Assembly: GCF_964355755.1 (NCBI RefSeq)
Contig: NC_092672.1
Span: 5,828,001 to 5,892,000 of the forward strand
Direction of reading: 5' to 3'
Source: Antedon mediterranea
Lineage: Eukaryota > Echinodermata > Crinoidea > Comatulida > Antedonidae
Length of the DNA stretch: 64,000 nucleotides
Below the pieces are notes generated by a model, which saw nothing but the letters and a program-made list of their open reading frames with translations, was not told where the DNA came from and ran no database searches. A program made the position numbers and the translations under genes. This document shows, one piece after another, positions 44,301 through 56,141 of this stretch; positions within the stretch are counted from its first letter, which is position 1; every line of letters starts with the position of its first letter.

Positions 44301-44330
44301 ATTCAACCAATGAGAATGCTCTATCATCAA
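44301..44330 (-). promoter_or_regulatory. Conserved CCAAT-box block upstream of GPCR 2
   Basis: ATTCAACCAATGAGAATGCT then CTATCATCAA, identical over 30 bp to the block upstream of GPCR 1 and about 160-190 bp from the ATG. Confidence 0.5.
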
Positions 44331-44649
44331 ACTATTCTCTGCTATTTTCAATTAATACATCAATCACTTTATTCATTTTTAAAAACCACAAGCAGATTTC
44401 AATCAGTGTTCTACACGATATAAAGTCAGGATTGGTTTTCGTCTTTGTATTTCCTTATTATCATATGAGAGTATAATCATTTTTTTACGCCTCCCCTCAT
44501 CGGACAATTCTAGCTTATACAATACAATAAAATATTTTCTCTTTTTCGTTTCGTTGCGCGAACGGTGAGAATGCTCAGGCTTATAAATTCATGGTGTTTT
44601 ACGCTATATAGCTTCCTAGCTTATAATAGATTGATTCGTATATGATTTT

Positions 44650-45620
44650 TTTTCTAGTTTTTGTAGAACTATTAATTATTTATAGTTCATAGGCAAACGT
44701 GCAAATGAGTTGAGGTTAAGTTAGTTTTTTTAATGTTGCACCAATGAAATTACCTAAAACTCGGCGTGAAGTCAGTTGATACTACAATTGAGGCCAAATT
44801 CGTTTTTTAGAAATTATTTAAGTCTTTTTTTTCCTTTATTTTTTTTTTTACCTATTTCTATAAAAATTGAGTCTTCAATAATATGCCTTTCTTTCATGAT
44901 AATGAAACTAATATATGAACATCACGATGTGTTATGGTGCTTAGTTGCTGATGTGACTAAATAAAAATGAGAATTATTCACATAAACTATGCATAGGTTA
45001 TTGTTTGCCAATGTTATTTTTATTAATAAATGTGAATGTTAAACATACATATTAGTGTCCAATTAGCAAAATAAGGTTTTTTAAAAGTAACTTTTAATAT
45101 TAATACAGTATTTCCTTTACACAATCGTCTATTGCTAATTCAATATCATGTCGTTTGTGTAAAAATTACTTTACTTTATAACAGTCAAATTGTATTAGTA
45201 ATGGAGGATAATGAAAAGATTTATATAGGATACAGTATAGTAATTTTCTGAACAAATATTTACATTTTTTTATATTATATTATACAATTATATTATGAAA
45301 TTCAGTAATCCCTGAAATAAGGATGTCCCAAAGGAGGGTTCTAGTTAGAAAAACTGCAATACTTTCTTCCAAGATTTTTTTACCGAATCAGGATATCAAA
45401 ATCTGTTAAAAACAACTGATGCAGATGTTAAAAGTGTATTTACAATACTCGAAGGTTATGTGTTTAATTTTATTGTTATTAAAACTAAGAAGCCTATTAT
45501 ATATTGTGTATTTGATATATTTTCAAAAATAATGCTATACATAGATATTTTTAAAAATTGAAAAAGCAAGCCTTAAATATGATTTATAACTCATCTTCTA
45601 ATCCATATCATGTAATCATT
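44650..45620. repeat. Downstream duplication block of GPCR 3 (copy of 41870-42900)
   Basis: Collinear with 41870-42900, with small indels such as the loss of TTGAT-type segments and a T-rich insertion at 44820. The 45640-45885 segment after it (GCGAAGCGAAATATTGCGAA ... ATTCGCGCGAACAAATTCAC) has no counterpart there except an inverted ~35-bp piece at 42910-42945, suggesting a MITE end. Confidence 0.9.
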
Positions 45621-46186
45621 GGATGTCCTCCGAATAGTTCAAATTGTTTCTACTTTTTGCGAAGCGAAATATTGCGAAACCAATCAGAGCCCAGGAAATG
45701 AGCCATGACGCTTTCATGAGCACTCATGCGAATCGAAAAGCTCAGCAGCCATGCGAGGAACATGAAAGTCGCAGCTAATTCGCTCATTTAGTGGAAAGAG
45801 AGTAGCGCGATTGTTTTTCTCTTCGAAACATTGGATTCGCGCGAACAAATTCACCTAGTAGAAAATCAGCTTTACCAAACCTCTAAATTCTAAGATCTTC
45901 ATATGTCATATTAAACTCCACCTCATAACAGCTTTCATCAGATTCATGAGTTACTGTATGTTATTTCTTCTTTCTTATCATCTCAAAGTGCCATATTTTT
46001 TCATTAAATTCCACATTTTGTCTGATAGACAATTTGTAGATCCATTAAGCCTAGTGTTATCCTGAACATTCTGCCGTATAGATTTGGCCAACTTATTGTT
46101 CAACTTAGTTCTTCCCAATGGACACACTTCTCATAGGCCTTACTGACTGCTATGCATGAATTAAGAATTAAGACAAAATTCCTACT

Positions 46187-47302
46187 TTATAACTCGGTTG
46201 TGGAATCATCAGTCCTTCGTCTTGATGAAATATCTTTAACTGACTTCTCAAAAAAGTGCCGGCAGGTAATGATCCGTTTGTATGCGTTGCGAAATTGTCG
46301 ATTCCTCCAAGCAAATATAAATGGATTGATGCTAGAGTTGGCTAATGACAATAATACCAACATGGAAGCAAGAACACTAGGAGCCACATGTTTTTTATGA
46401 AGAACAACTAGCAGGACAAACGGTGTCCAACAAATTATAAATGCAGAGAGAACAATGAAAGATGTTTTTGCTACTTGGATTTCTCGTGTTTGTGTGTTAA
46501 GTTTGCTTTTTGATAGATGTTTCTGTAGTTTAGTAAGGGTTCCGACAGAGCCAGGAAGACATACCTGACTGGTTGTGCTGCTGCTACTACATTGTTTAGT
46601 TCTTGTAGAGCTCATGTGGGCTTCTTTCCAAATTTTATAGTAACAGAAGACAAAGGTAATGATCGAAAATGTAAATAATATTACCATATTAATAATTTGG
46701 AATATCCATGAGTCATCACTATCTATATATCCGCATGCTAGATAGTGTTCATTGAATCCAAGTATGCCAAATCCTGCAGGAATGATTACAATTGAACTTC
46801 CAACCCATATCATGACACAGTAAAATACTGTACGGCGTGTTGTGTAAAGAGTTGCATAACGTTGGTTCTGTACTATACAAAAGTAGCGATTTACAGCAAT
46901 GGCTAAAAGGTTCAACACTGATGATGATAATGTTATTATTGATATTCCAGCCAATATGACACAAAATGTGTTTGAGGAAAACGGCCATCTGCCACTGAAC
47001 AAAGTTAACAAGTAAAACGGCTCGACAATCACGCAAACAATTATATCAGCTAGAGCTAAATTCACGAGGAAATAATTTGCCGTAATTCGTAGTTTATTTG
47101 TACGAACGATCGCAGCGATTGTCAACACGTTACCAAAAAGTCCAACGACACAGAGAATGATTAAAATGATACTTTCAACAATTGGTATCACTTGCTCTTC
47201 TTGTGGCTCTGTGTTGGTAACATTATCCGACCCATTCAACATGTTATTATCTAGACTACTCATCATGGTGTATTCTGTAAAATTATCTAATGACATGATC
47301 AC
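46187..47302 (-). CDS. Class A GPCR, NRY-type, paralogue 3
   Basis: 371 residues, intronless. Sequons NFT, NGS and NVT in the N-terminus; GN 57-58, LALAD 82-86, Cys114, NRY 138-140, CWTP, NPFIF (Phe in place of Tyr in the NPxxY motif), CRHFF. Third loop near-identical to paralogue 2. The NPxxF change may alter activation. Second extracellular loop GFNEHYLACGYIDSDDSW. Confidence 0.92.
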   Translation of the reverse strand: MIMSLDNFTEYTMMSSLDNNMLNGSDNVTNTEPQEEQVIPIVESIILIILCVVGLFGNVLTIAAIVRTNKLRITANYFLVNLALADIIVCVIVEPFYLLTLFSGRWPFSSNTFCVILAGISIITLSSSVLNLLAIAVNRYFCIVQNQRYATLYTTRRTVFYCVMIWVGSSIVIIPAGFGILGFNEHYLACGYIDSDDSWIFQIINMVILFTFSIITFVFCYYKIWKEAHMSSTRTKQCSSSSTTSQVCLPGSVGTLTKLQKHLSKSKLNTQTREIQVAKTSFIVLSAFIICWTPFVLLVVLHKKHVAPSVLASMLVLLSLANSSINPFIFAWRNRQFRNAYKRIITCRHFFEKSVKDISSRRRTDDSTTEL

Positions 47303-47426
47303 CGTGTGATTATCTGGGCTGCAAGTTTTGCGTGTGCTGTGAAATTGTATGGTTTTGTTATTCAGGAACCATTGCTATATCACTGTTTTGAACAATCACC
47401 TTTGTTTTTAACCTTTATAACTGTAT

Positions 47427-47456
47427 ATTCAACCAATTAGAATGCTCTATCATCAA
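47427..47456 (-). promoter_or_regulatory. Conserved CCAAT-box block upstream of GPCR 3
   Basis: ATTCAACCAATTAGAATGCT then CTATCATCAA, one change from the GPCR 1 and 2 blocks, about 125-155 bp from the ATG. Confidence 0.5.
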
Positions 47457-49536
47457 TCAGTGTTTTACAGGATATTAAACAATACAATAACATATTTTCT
47501 CATTATCGTTTCGTTTTTTTTGTTTTTGTATTTTCTCATTATCTAATATTTTGATTTATAGTGATGAAAACCAAAATTTCAAATTGTAACTTTATCAAAC
47601 TAACAGTTTAGCTGTATCTCTGGAAATACAGGTCCGATTTTAAAATTAAGGTATTTTTTTTAAAGAGAGATCTTAAGGAATCTAAATATAGCATTTGTGT
47701 GTGCTTTGGTGTACTCATGAGTTGGATAAAACTTTGATCTTTATTTTAACCTTGAAAATTAGAATGTTTTACGCTATTAGCTTCCCAGCTTAAAATAGAT
47801 TGATTTGTATGCATGATTTTTTATTACAAGAACCCTTAGCACATAAAGAATAAAGCTATTTTTTCTTTTTTCTATATTGCGGGTTAATTCCTTTTATTTA
47901 ATTCCTTATTGTTCATTTTTTAAAACTACAAGCAGATTTCAATCAGTGTTCTTACACGATATAAAGTCAGGATTTGTTTTCGTCTTTGTATTTCCTTATC
48001 ATATGAGAGTATAATCATTTTTAAATTTACGCCTCCCCTCATCGGACAATTCTAGCTTATACAATGCAATTAAATATTTTCTCTTTTTCGTTTCGTTTTT
48101 TTTTTGTCTTTGTATTTCCTTATTTTCTAATATATTAATTTATAGCAGTAAAGCCAACATTTAAAATTTTGACTTTAATCGTAAAACGGATGGTTTTCGA
48201 GATATCGCAATTAAAATTTTTCGCGAATGGTGAGAATGCTCAGGCTTATAAATTCATGGTGTTTTACGCTATGTAGCTTTCTAGCTTAAAATAGATTGAT
48301 TCGTATATGATTTTTTATTGCAAGAAACTTTAACACATAAATAATATAATTTCTTTTGTCTATTGTGGGTTAATTCCACTTTTATTTCTTCATTTGTTAT
48401 AACATAATATACATAATTTTATGTAACATAAATAATAATATTGAAATCAATTATAAGCATTTACATTGCCACATACACATGTATAATGTATATATTTCTT
48501 TACTTACAGTATATTTACCATTTATTATAAAACAAGTTGGACAAAAAAATAGTTATTGTGAATAGCCAGCAATATCGTACTATTTAAACAATCAGTTTTG
48601 TTTAAACTTTAAAATGTTGCAATTTTTCACTAATTACCATACTGACACAGGTGTAAGCCCACCATCTGGTACGGTCCACTCCCTCCATTTTGTGCACAAA
48701 CAAACAAACTGGTATAAGTCCACCCTTAATTTTGAGATCTAAGAACACTCCTTTGTCCCTATTGTTACAGTGCAGTAGTTATGGGGAATTTGCTAATATT
48801 TCTTCCAAAATCTACTGTATATTGGCTATTAGTATTTTATATGAATAGCGAATATTTGAACAAAAATATAAAAGACCTTGGAGTTTCTTAACCTTTTAAT
48901 TTAATTTAATTTTTTGTATGATAACTTTATGGCCACCATTGAGATGAACAAGTGTTACTGTGATTAAATCAAGTTTGATTTAATATTATTATGATCTAGC
49001 CGAGAACATTAGCTGAAGTGTAAGGAGACAATTATCAGCTGTGTCTACTAGCTATCATTAAATATACTAGAAAATATCTGCAAATAAGCAATGTTTGTTT
49101 GTTTTTCTTTCATTGTCTTCCTCTTCAGATTACATGATTATCTTCTTTATATCTTGTGCCTCTATTTCCTCCAATCTGATTTTCAACTATCTTTTGATGT
49201 GATCTCTTATCATTACTTACTGTTCTACCAAACTCTAAAATTCCAAGCACTTTTCAGTACATCATTTTCATATGTCCCATAAATTTCATACTCATATCAG
49301 CTTCTTTCTTTCAGTTTTGTGTTTTGTTTTGTTCTGTCTTCCATTAATTAGTTATACCACTCCTTCATTTTGGTTCTTTTCAAAATTACTTTTTTTCTGT
49401 ATGTTCCACATTTTGGCACAATACATCAATTTACATAGACTTGGTAGTCATTTTCATTGTAAACATACAGCCATACAGATATGACCAACTCATTTACATT
49501 GTCAATTTCAATGAACTTCTCATACAGCTAATTTCT
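47457..49536. other. Intergenic, GPCR flank duplications
   Basis: 47930-48310 repeats 44390-44640 (AGCAGATTTCAATCAGTGTT, ACGATATAAAGTCAGGAT, TACGCCTCCCCTCATCGGAC, GGTGAGAATGCTCAGGCTTA), so the duplicated unit extends upstream of GPCR 2 and 3. The rest is AT-rich with a T/C-rich stretch at 49090-49400; no gene seen. Confidence 0.6.
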
Positions 49537-50694
49537 TTATGCTATTGTAGAATTATTGTTCCTAGTGTGTGAAACATCTTCAATTGCCTTCCCAAAAAAG
49601 TGCCGGCAAGTAATGATCCGTTTGTACGCGTTGCGAAAATGACGATTCCTCCAAGCATAAATAAATGGATTGACGCTAGAATTGGCCAATGACAATAAAG
49701 CAAATACCTGAACAAACACATTAGGAATCTTGTATTTCTTATCAAAAATAACTTGCAGTACAATCGGTGTCCAACAAATCATAAATGTTATGAGAACAAT
49801 GAAGGATGTTTTTGCTACTTGGATTTCTCGTGTTTGTGGGTTAAGTTTGTTTATTGATAAATGTTTCTGTAGTTTGTTTAGGGTTTTGACAGAACCAGCA
49901 AGACTTACCTGACTGGTTGTGCTACTTTTACGTCGTCTACTACGTCTAGAGCTCATATGGGCCTCTTTACAAATTTTATAGTAACAGAAGACAAAAGTTA
50001 TCATAGAAAAAGCAAACATTATCGCCATAGTAACAATTTGACAAAGCCATGATTCTTCACTTACTTTATATCCGCAAATTAGAAGGTGTTTGTTGAATCC
50101 AAACTCGCCAAAACCAAAACTTGCAGGCATTATTAATGTGAAACTAACAACCCATATCATGACACAGTAAAATATTGTACGGTTTGTTGTGTAAAGAGTT
50201 GCATAACGTTGGTTCTGTACTATACAAAAGTAGCGATTTACCGCAATGGCAACAAGATTCAAAACTGATGATGATAATGTTATAATTGATATCCCAGAAA
50301 TTGTAGCACAAAACATGTCGGACAGTGGCCATTTGCGATAAAACAAGCCCAGCAAATAAAACGGCTCGACAATCACGCAGACAATCATATCCGCAAGAGC
50401 TAAATTTACGAGGAAATAATTTGCCGTAATTCGTAGTTTATTTGTACGAACAATCGCAACTATTGTCAACAAGTTACCAAAAAATCCAACGACACAGAGA
50501 ATGATTAAAATGATACTTTCAACAATTGCTATTACTTGCCCTTCTTGTGGCTCTATGTTGGTAACATTATCCGACCCATTCATGTTATTATCTAGACTAC
50601 TCATTGTGTTGTTATCTGGACTGATGCTCATTTCAAATGTATTCTGTGAAATTATATTCCCTTTTTGCTGAGCAATGATGAAAAACAATAGCAA
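49537..50694 (-). CDS. Class A GPCR, NRY-type, paralogue 4
   Basis: 385 residues from the first Met, intronless. GN 73-74, LALAD, NRY 153-155, CWTP, NPFIY, CRHFF. Third loop SSRRSRRRKSSTTSQ is like paralogue 1. Extracellular loop 1 is changed (FYRKWPLSDMFC) and loop 2 reads FGFNKHLLICGYKVSEESW. Residues 1-21 are hydrophobic and unlike the others; Met22 (50631) starts the shared MSISPDNN and places the CCAAT block at the same distance as in its sisters, so 50631 is the likelier start. Confidence 0.92.
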   Translation of the reverse strand: MLLFFIIAQQKGNIISQNTFEMSISPDNNTMSSLDNNMNGSDNVTNIEPQEGQVIAIVESIILIILCVVGFFGNLLTIVAIVRTNKLRITANYFLVNLALADMIVCVIVEPFYLLGLFYRKWPLSDMFCATISGISIITLSSSVLNLVAIAVNRYFCIVQNQRYATLYTTNRTIFYCVMIWVVSFTLIMPASFGFGEFGFNKHLLICGYKVSEESWLCQIVTMAIMFAFSMITFVFCYYKICKEAHMSSRRSRRRKSSTTSQVSLAGSVKTLNKLQKHLSINKLNPQTREIQVAKTSFIVLITFMICWTPIVLQVIFDKKYKIPNVFVQVFALLSLANSSVNPFIYAWRNRHFRNAYKRIITCRHFFGKAIEDVSHTRNNNSTIA

Positions 50695-50760
50695 ATGGAA
50701 AGATACCTATTCAGGAACTATTTATGTATCACTGTTTTATTTATTTTTACCTTTGCTTCA

Positions 50761-50790
50761 GTCAACCAATGAGAATGCGTTGTCATATTA
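50761..50790 (-). promoter_or_regulatory. Conserved CCAAT-box block upstream of GPCR 4
   Basis: GTCAACCAATGAGAATGCGT then TGTCATATT, less well conserved. It is 67-96 bp from the upstream ATG but 130-160 bp from Met22, matching the other paralogues. Confidence 0.45.
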
Positions 50791-50948
50791 AATTCAATCA
50801 GGGTATTTTGTGCTATAACAGCTTCCTGTCCTTACAAATAGATTGATTACCTTTACAAAGAGTGATTATGCTTTATAGTGTGATTTGCTGAAAATACAAG
50901 GAACTTATCGGCTTATAACAATAAAGCTCACTTTATTATTTTCTTTTT

Positions 50949-52525
50949 AGGTGATCATTTAGAATAAAATGATCACCTATTGTTATTGTATGAAATCTTT
51001 ATTGTTGTTTTTATTGTTTCTGTACACTATTTTGTGTAACAATTATCTCAAAAAGTTTAATGTCAATGATTACCAAAATTTCACAATGTCTTTCAAATAC
51101 TTTAACTTAGTCCTAATAAGCTTTTCAGCGTGATCACTCATCCGTGACGTCATTTATACGCCATTTTGTGAAATCACATTATCAATCATATCTCCATAAT
51201 TCATTATCACATATTAATGAATTTCACTATAAATAAACTTCAGGTCAAGATTAAAAATATTAGCTAATAAAACGCACGTGCACGTAGGGTCATACGCGTG
51301 AAATCGCGCGTTAACAATTTAAAAAGCTCAAAATTAAGTTTTGATCAATTCAGAGCATGAATTAGGCCATTTGCGTGTTTAAAAAAATTACTGCGCAAAA
51401 ATGCATTTTTGCGCGTGCGATTCTTAAAAAGTGTAAAAATATGATTTTTTTTATAGAAATCGCATTCTACTCACCATCCTTAGTACATTCACCAAATTTG
51501 AATCCGTTCCGACTTAAAATAACGCTATACGAGCATGTTCAAAATGACAAAAAGCGCAAATAAATAGCATCAAAGTGCTGAAAATGGTGAAAAATAAGGC
51601 ATTTTTAAAATGAAAATAATTCTTCAGAATGCACAATGACCCCCAATTTTTTTTAATTATTCTGGAAGCCATTGAGTTGTAGATATTAATTCATGTACAC
51701 ATTTGACGTACAAAATGTTTTTATGTCATGAAATGGCCACTCGAATTTAAAAAATAGGTTTTTTTCACTTTCGTCATAGATTATCACATTCAACAGAGCG
51801 CATCTCGGTTATTTTGTGCCCGATTTTTGCTCAAATTTTAGTATATGATTGCTCAATTAATTATCTTTCTCATGAGTTGTCAACATTTTCATTTTTATGA
51901 CGTCATCACGCGTAAAAACTTGAATAACGTAGGTCGTGTAATTTTACTTACACCATAATGTTGAATATCTTACAGCTCTTCAGAATAAAATGTGACCTTG
52001 ATGATTATAATTTATTATGAAAGCTGATGAAATGTAGATATGAATTAATATAAAAATTAAGCCTATCGGATGTTGTGACATTATGAAATGGCCAGTTGAA
52101 GTTAAAAAGTAGTTTTTTCCTCTCTTTCGTTAAATTTATACAAATTTCAAAGAGCGCGCAGTGCGCTTCTACGTGCCAAATTTTCTTCCAAATCTTATAA
52201 TCTTTTGCTCAATTCATTGTCTTTCAAAATTGTGATCTTCAAGTTTATTTTGACAACGTCATCATACCAACAAATTAGAACATGATGTGGGTCCCGTAAT
52301 TTCACCTATGCTACACTGTATATGGATATACAGTATACTGTACATATTATATGACACATATTAGGTACAACTACTCAGCACTATAAGCATATATGCATCA
52401 TGTCGTAGGATGGTGACTTTTTACGATCGTATGTTAATGTACATGCATGTTTAAAAATTTTTAATTTCATTAAAATGATAAAAATGATCACCTATAATTC
52501 GTCAAAGTGACGAATTAAATTCTAG
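50949..52525 (+). mobile_element. Helitron/Helentron-like non-autonomous element
   Basis: The 3' end has a perfect 9-bp-arm hairpin AATTCGTCA-AAG-TGACGAATT (52496-52516), then AAATT and CTAG before T, the Helitron terminal pattern. The 5' end has the palindrome AGGTGATCATTT ... AAATGATCACCT (50949-50979), and AAATGATCACCTAT recurs just before the 3' hairpin. The interior is AT-rich with CGCG-containing patches and no Rep/helicase ORF. The 5' border is uncertain. Confidence 0.55.
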
Positions 52526-52639
52526 TTTAAATTTTGTTGTTGTTTGTTTTGTGGTACTAGACAAAATCCCCATTAAGAGTACACTGTCAGGGCCTAACAT
52601 GTCCTCTGAATGAATTTTAGTGTATAAAATATATGTTGC

Positions 52640-52960
52640 CCCTTGCCACATTTCAATGATGTATTGTTCTTACAAAAATGTTGTTGGATATTCCATTTTA
52701 ATGTTACATAATAGTTATCCACTTGACCAAAAACTTGATCGAAAATAAATGTATTTACCTGAAAAATGTAATTTAAAGCAAAAAATAGTCAAAATGGCTG
52801 CGTGCCAGCCAATGAATTTAACCATTTATTTTGTCATTTTATAAGTAAAAACATTTTTTTTTCATTTTTTCTATGGAAGTGATTAACTTTATTCAAAGTC
52901 TGATTTTATTAATCTTTATTTTTCATGTTTTTGGAGGACAATACATCTTTAATAGGGATG
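52640..52960. repeat. Interspersed AT-rich repeat R1, copy 3 (inverted)
   Basis: Contains GTCATTTTATAAGTAAAAAC and GGAGGACAATACATCTTTAA, the reverse complement of the R1 segments at 4585 and 40195. A further fragment lies at 22770-22830. GGGATGTCC/GGGCTGTCC repeats follow to 53000. Confidence 0.6.
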
Positions 52961-53514
52961 TCCTTTAAATAGGGCTGTCCCTTGAATAGGGCTGATCCAC
53001 ATGAGGATTATACTCTAGGAAGATAATGTAAAGATATTTAAAGTGGCATATATTGTAATATGTAATTGGAGCATTGGACACTATTCATATTTGTTCATTC
53101 CACCTGGAAGAAGAATATGTCATGTATGTAGCCAGATGTAATACAGATTTGTATTTAAATTTATTCATTCAATAATTACAGTATATGCAATTTCTGAGTA
53201 TACTCCAGTTAGACATAAATTATCAACCTAATAATTCCAAGAAATTATTAATGAAGTTCAGAAAAGATTTAATACTTACTAAATGTTAAGACAAATATAA
53301 TATTAATTATTTATAATATTCTATCATCCCACTATTAGTGGTGGGTGTATACTCAGTTTAGTTCCTGTCTGACCAGTTATTGAATGAACATACTCGGTCT
53401 GTCCCATTCATAGCCACTCGTTATAAATAGTCTGTGTTTTCAATAACCCCTTCCTATTCATATACGAGGGCGTACTTTCGTTTTTTTTTCTAAGTTCATA
53501 TGTACAGCGCTTTA

Positions 53515-53660
53515 TTTATTTATTTATTTCATTCCTTTCAGTAAAGACAATACAAACATAACATAAAACGTGAAAGTAGAGCACTGAGGAGAGACAAAAG
53601 CTGTCAAAGACTACTATCGCCAAAGGGTGTGCCTCTCCAACTCCAACTTTAGAGGTTTCA
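53515..53660 (-). mobile_element. Probable LINE 3' end
   Basis: (TTTA)n tail followed by TTTCAGTAAAGACAATACAA, matching the style of other minus-strand LINE tails here. Neighbouring 53335-53830 has CCATAGCCACTAATTGG-type repeats of unknown origin. Confidence 0.35.
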
Positions 53661-54164
53661 CAACATTGGCCGCTTTATAATCCAGGATATTATAGCCACG
53701 CTTAACCAGTAGCGATATATTGAATATACCCAATGTGTTATATAAACCCTTCCCATCCATAGCCACTAATTGGTGTTTTCAACACCATAGTAACTGAATG
53801 GGTGGGTTCCTGGGCTACCAAATATTGTTTAACCATAACCATTTTTTTTTTTTGCTGTAATAATGAAAGTATTTAAGTCGCACTTAAAGCTGGTGTAGTG
53901 CGTAATTGTAAGTATTGTTATCACATTTTAACGTCATTATACTGGCTTTGTTCTCCATGATTAAATTAATAAATCTTTAAGATGTATGGTTTACTAATTT
54001 ATACCTGTATAATTATTACAAGTATGACATTTGATATGTGCCCACGTATTTATTATGCTTTATAAACTATTTATAACACATACGTCAGTAAATTACTAAA
54101 TATGCGTCTGTTATGCGTCTGTTATTTACGCAACAAGGGCATTTTGTGAGTTCAAATTATTCTA

Positions 54165-54380
54165 CTCCTTTTGGTGACCGATATAAAAAAATCCTTTTCA
54201 GTTTCAATGAATTTGTTTATTCTGCCCATGCCATCTAGAGTTACTACTGCAATAAGACGAAAATCTGGTCTGGTTTTTGGTCTTCCTCAGCCTCATACAC
54301 CTGTTCTTGGCATCTATTCTCTTGTCGTTCTGGTGAGGTGGCCTATCCATTTTTACTTGTTGCCGGATGTGTCCTGAACC
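54165..54380 (-). pseudogene. LINE remnant with GHLTR / GRPKTR motif
   Basis: Minus strand reads KWIGHLTRTTRE, then a stop, then GRPKTRPDFRL, like the C-terminal WxGHxxRM...GRPxxRW segment of RTE/Jockey-type polymerases. Short and broken. Between 54400 and 56140 I see only a CTAGAGGG...CCCCCTCTAG hairpin (54692-54726), a poly-G run (55112-55127) and AT-rich DNA. Confidence 0.5.
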
Positions 54381-56141
54381 TTCATTTGGCTATCTAATCC
54401 ACTTTTAGTTTTTTCTGTCCAATTACATCATTGTGTTTTTTGTTTCTTTTCTTATTTTGCTTTTTGGTTCAGAGTGATTCTGCTTCATAAAAAATATTTA
54501 ATTTTTTTTTCTGAATTCATTACAAAACACTATTCTGTTTGCTATTTTTAACATTTTCCTAATTTTCTTGATACAAAGTTTCTAATGAATTTAATATTGT
54601 TTGGTGCCCTCTATAGGTGAGTATATATTTCTATGGAAAATTACGTTAATATTAAAATTGTGTTTTGTCTTCTCTCAAAATTATTATTACTAGAGGGTGA
54701 GCTCGCTTCGCTCGCTCCCCCTCTAGGAAGTGTAGACGATGGTTCTCGGAATGATAATGTTCTCCAAAATGCTTGACATTCGTAAAACTAAACTACTTTG
54801 TTTCACAGTGTTTTAGATGATTAATAACATTTTAAAGTATAGTTTTTATTGTTTGGTAGGGCCCTTTGAGGAGGCGGAGGTCATTTGAGGGAGGTGCTTA
54901 TTCAAGGGATATATGTTAAATTTTTTAGTTCTAATAATATGGTAACATTTATAATCAAATGAAATCCTCTCATAGATATGAAAAGTGGTAAAAAAGAATA
55001 ACAAATGCTTGGTAAATTGCAGATAACAGTGCGGTGAATTCTACTACAAATAGTATAATTGTGTTATTATAAATATGTGGATGGACGTTTATTAGATAGT
55101 TGGGTTGTGGGGGGGGGGGGGGGTTATTATTCAAAGTGATGTTTAATTGGAGAGGCGTTTATTCAAATGAATACCATCCTAATAATTATTAATACATTAT
55201 TTAATTTAATCATCTTTTGAAACTAACTGCCGTGACAGAGTGGGCCCAAGAAAGAAGACATTACGGCTTGCAACATGGGCAGACATCTCGGTCCTAACGG
55301 GACACAGGAAGATAGCCTACAGTTATTCCTGCAAGCTTACTCAATAAAACTCAGCAATCGGGATTTCACTCGAAAAATGTCTTATCAAATCTCCCTATGT
55401 AATTTTATAATACTATTCCCCACAATATATTCTGATTCTTTATGGCGTATATTTAATTTGATCTTTATTAATTTGCAGTATAATTCCTATTATTTAACTA
55501 CTGTACCTTCACACACGTGTGGTATGTTTTAAAATAAACAAAAAACTGAAATGGCTATGATTAATGGCCAATTTTTTTTTCGTCTTCCAAAGGGACACTG
55601 TATTGATTGATGGAAAGTGCCTGTTTCCAGTCACCTTTAGGGTCAAATCTATTATTTTAACTGCTCCCTTGTGTATAAAAGAGAGAAAATATTTGGTGAA
55701 CTTATCTTAAACCCGGAAATTACTTTGACCGGGAAGAATTGAAATTGAGAGGAAAATCCAATGTTGAAATCATAAATGTTGTTAAAAAACTCTTTATAAT
55801 ATCTTCCTAAGATATAAATATGGAACAATAGCGTCGGCGTGCACACTAATGTTATCAAATCTACGTTTCGCGGTACATCTCGGATAGATAAGGTAGGTAT
55901 CCAAGGCGGAGATTTGTAACGAAGTTTTTGCATTGTGCTCGCCTATGTCAGAATTAACCATAATTTATATATAGATAAATACGTCTTGGTGGTTTTAGTG
56001 TTCTTAAATTATTATAGTTACTTTAATAAATTTAATAGCAACATCTTTGACTTGTCTGCGAAGATTAAAAACCACAACCAAAAACACAAAGCAATTATAG
56101 AGGGCAGGAGACAGCAATTTGAATAGAACATTACCTTTACT

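Noticed and set aside
55235-55330. Possible start of a LINE endonuclease domain (LRLATW reading)
   Set aside because: Only six matching residues; nothing downstream continues the domain.
55652-55933. 93-codon minus-strand ORF
   Set aside because: No recognisable motif, no splice context and AT-biased composition; chance ORF or very old repeat remnant.
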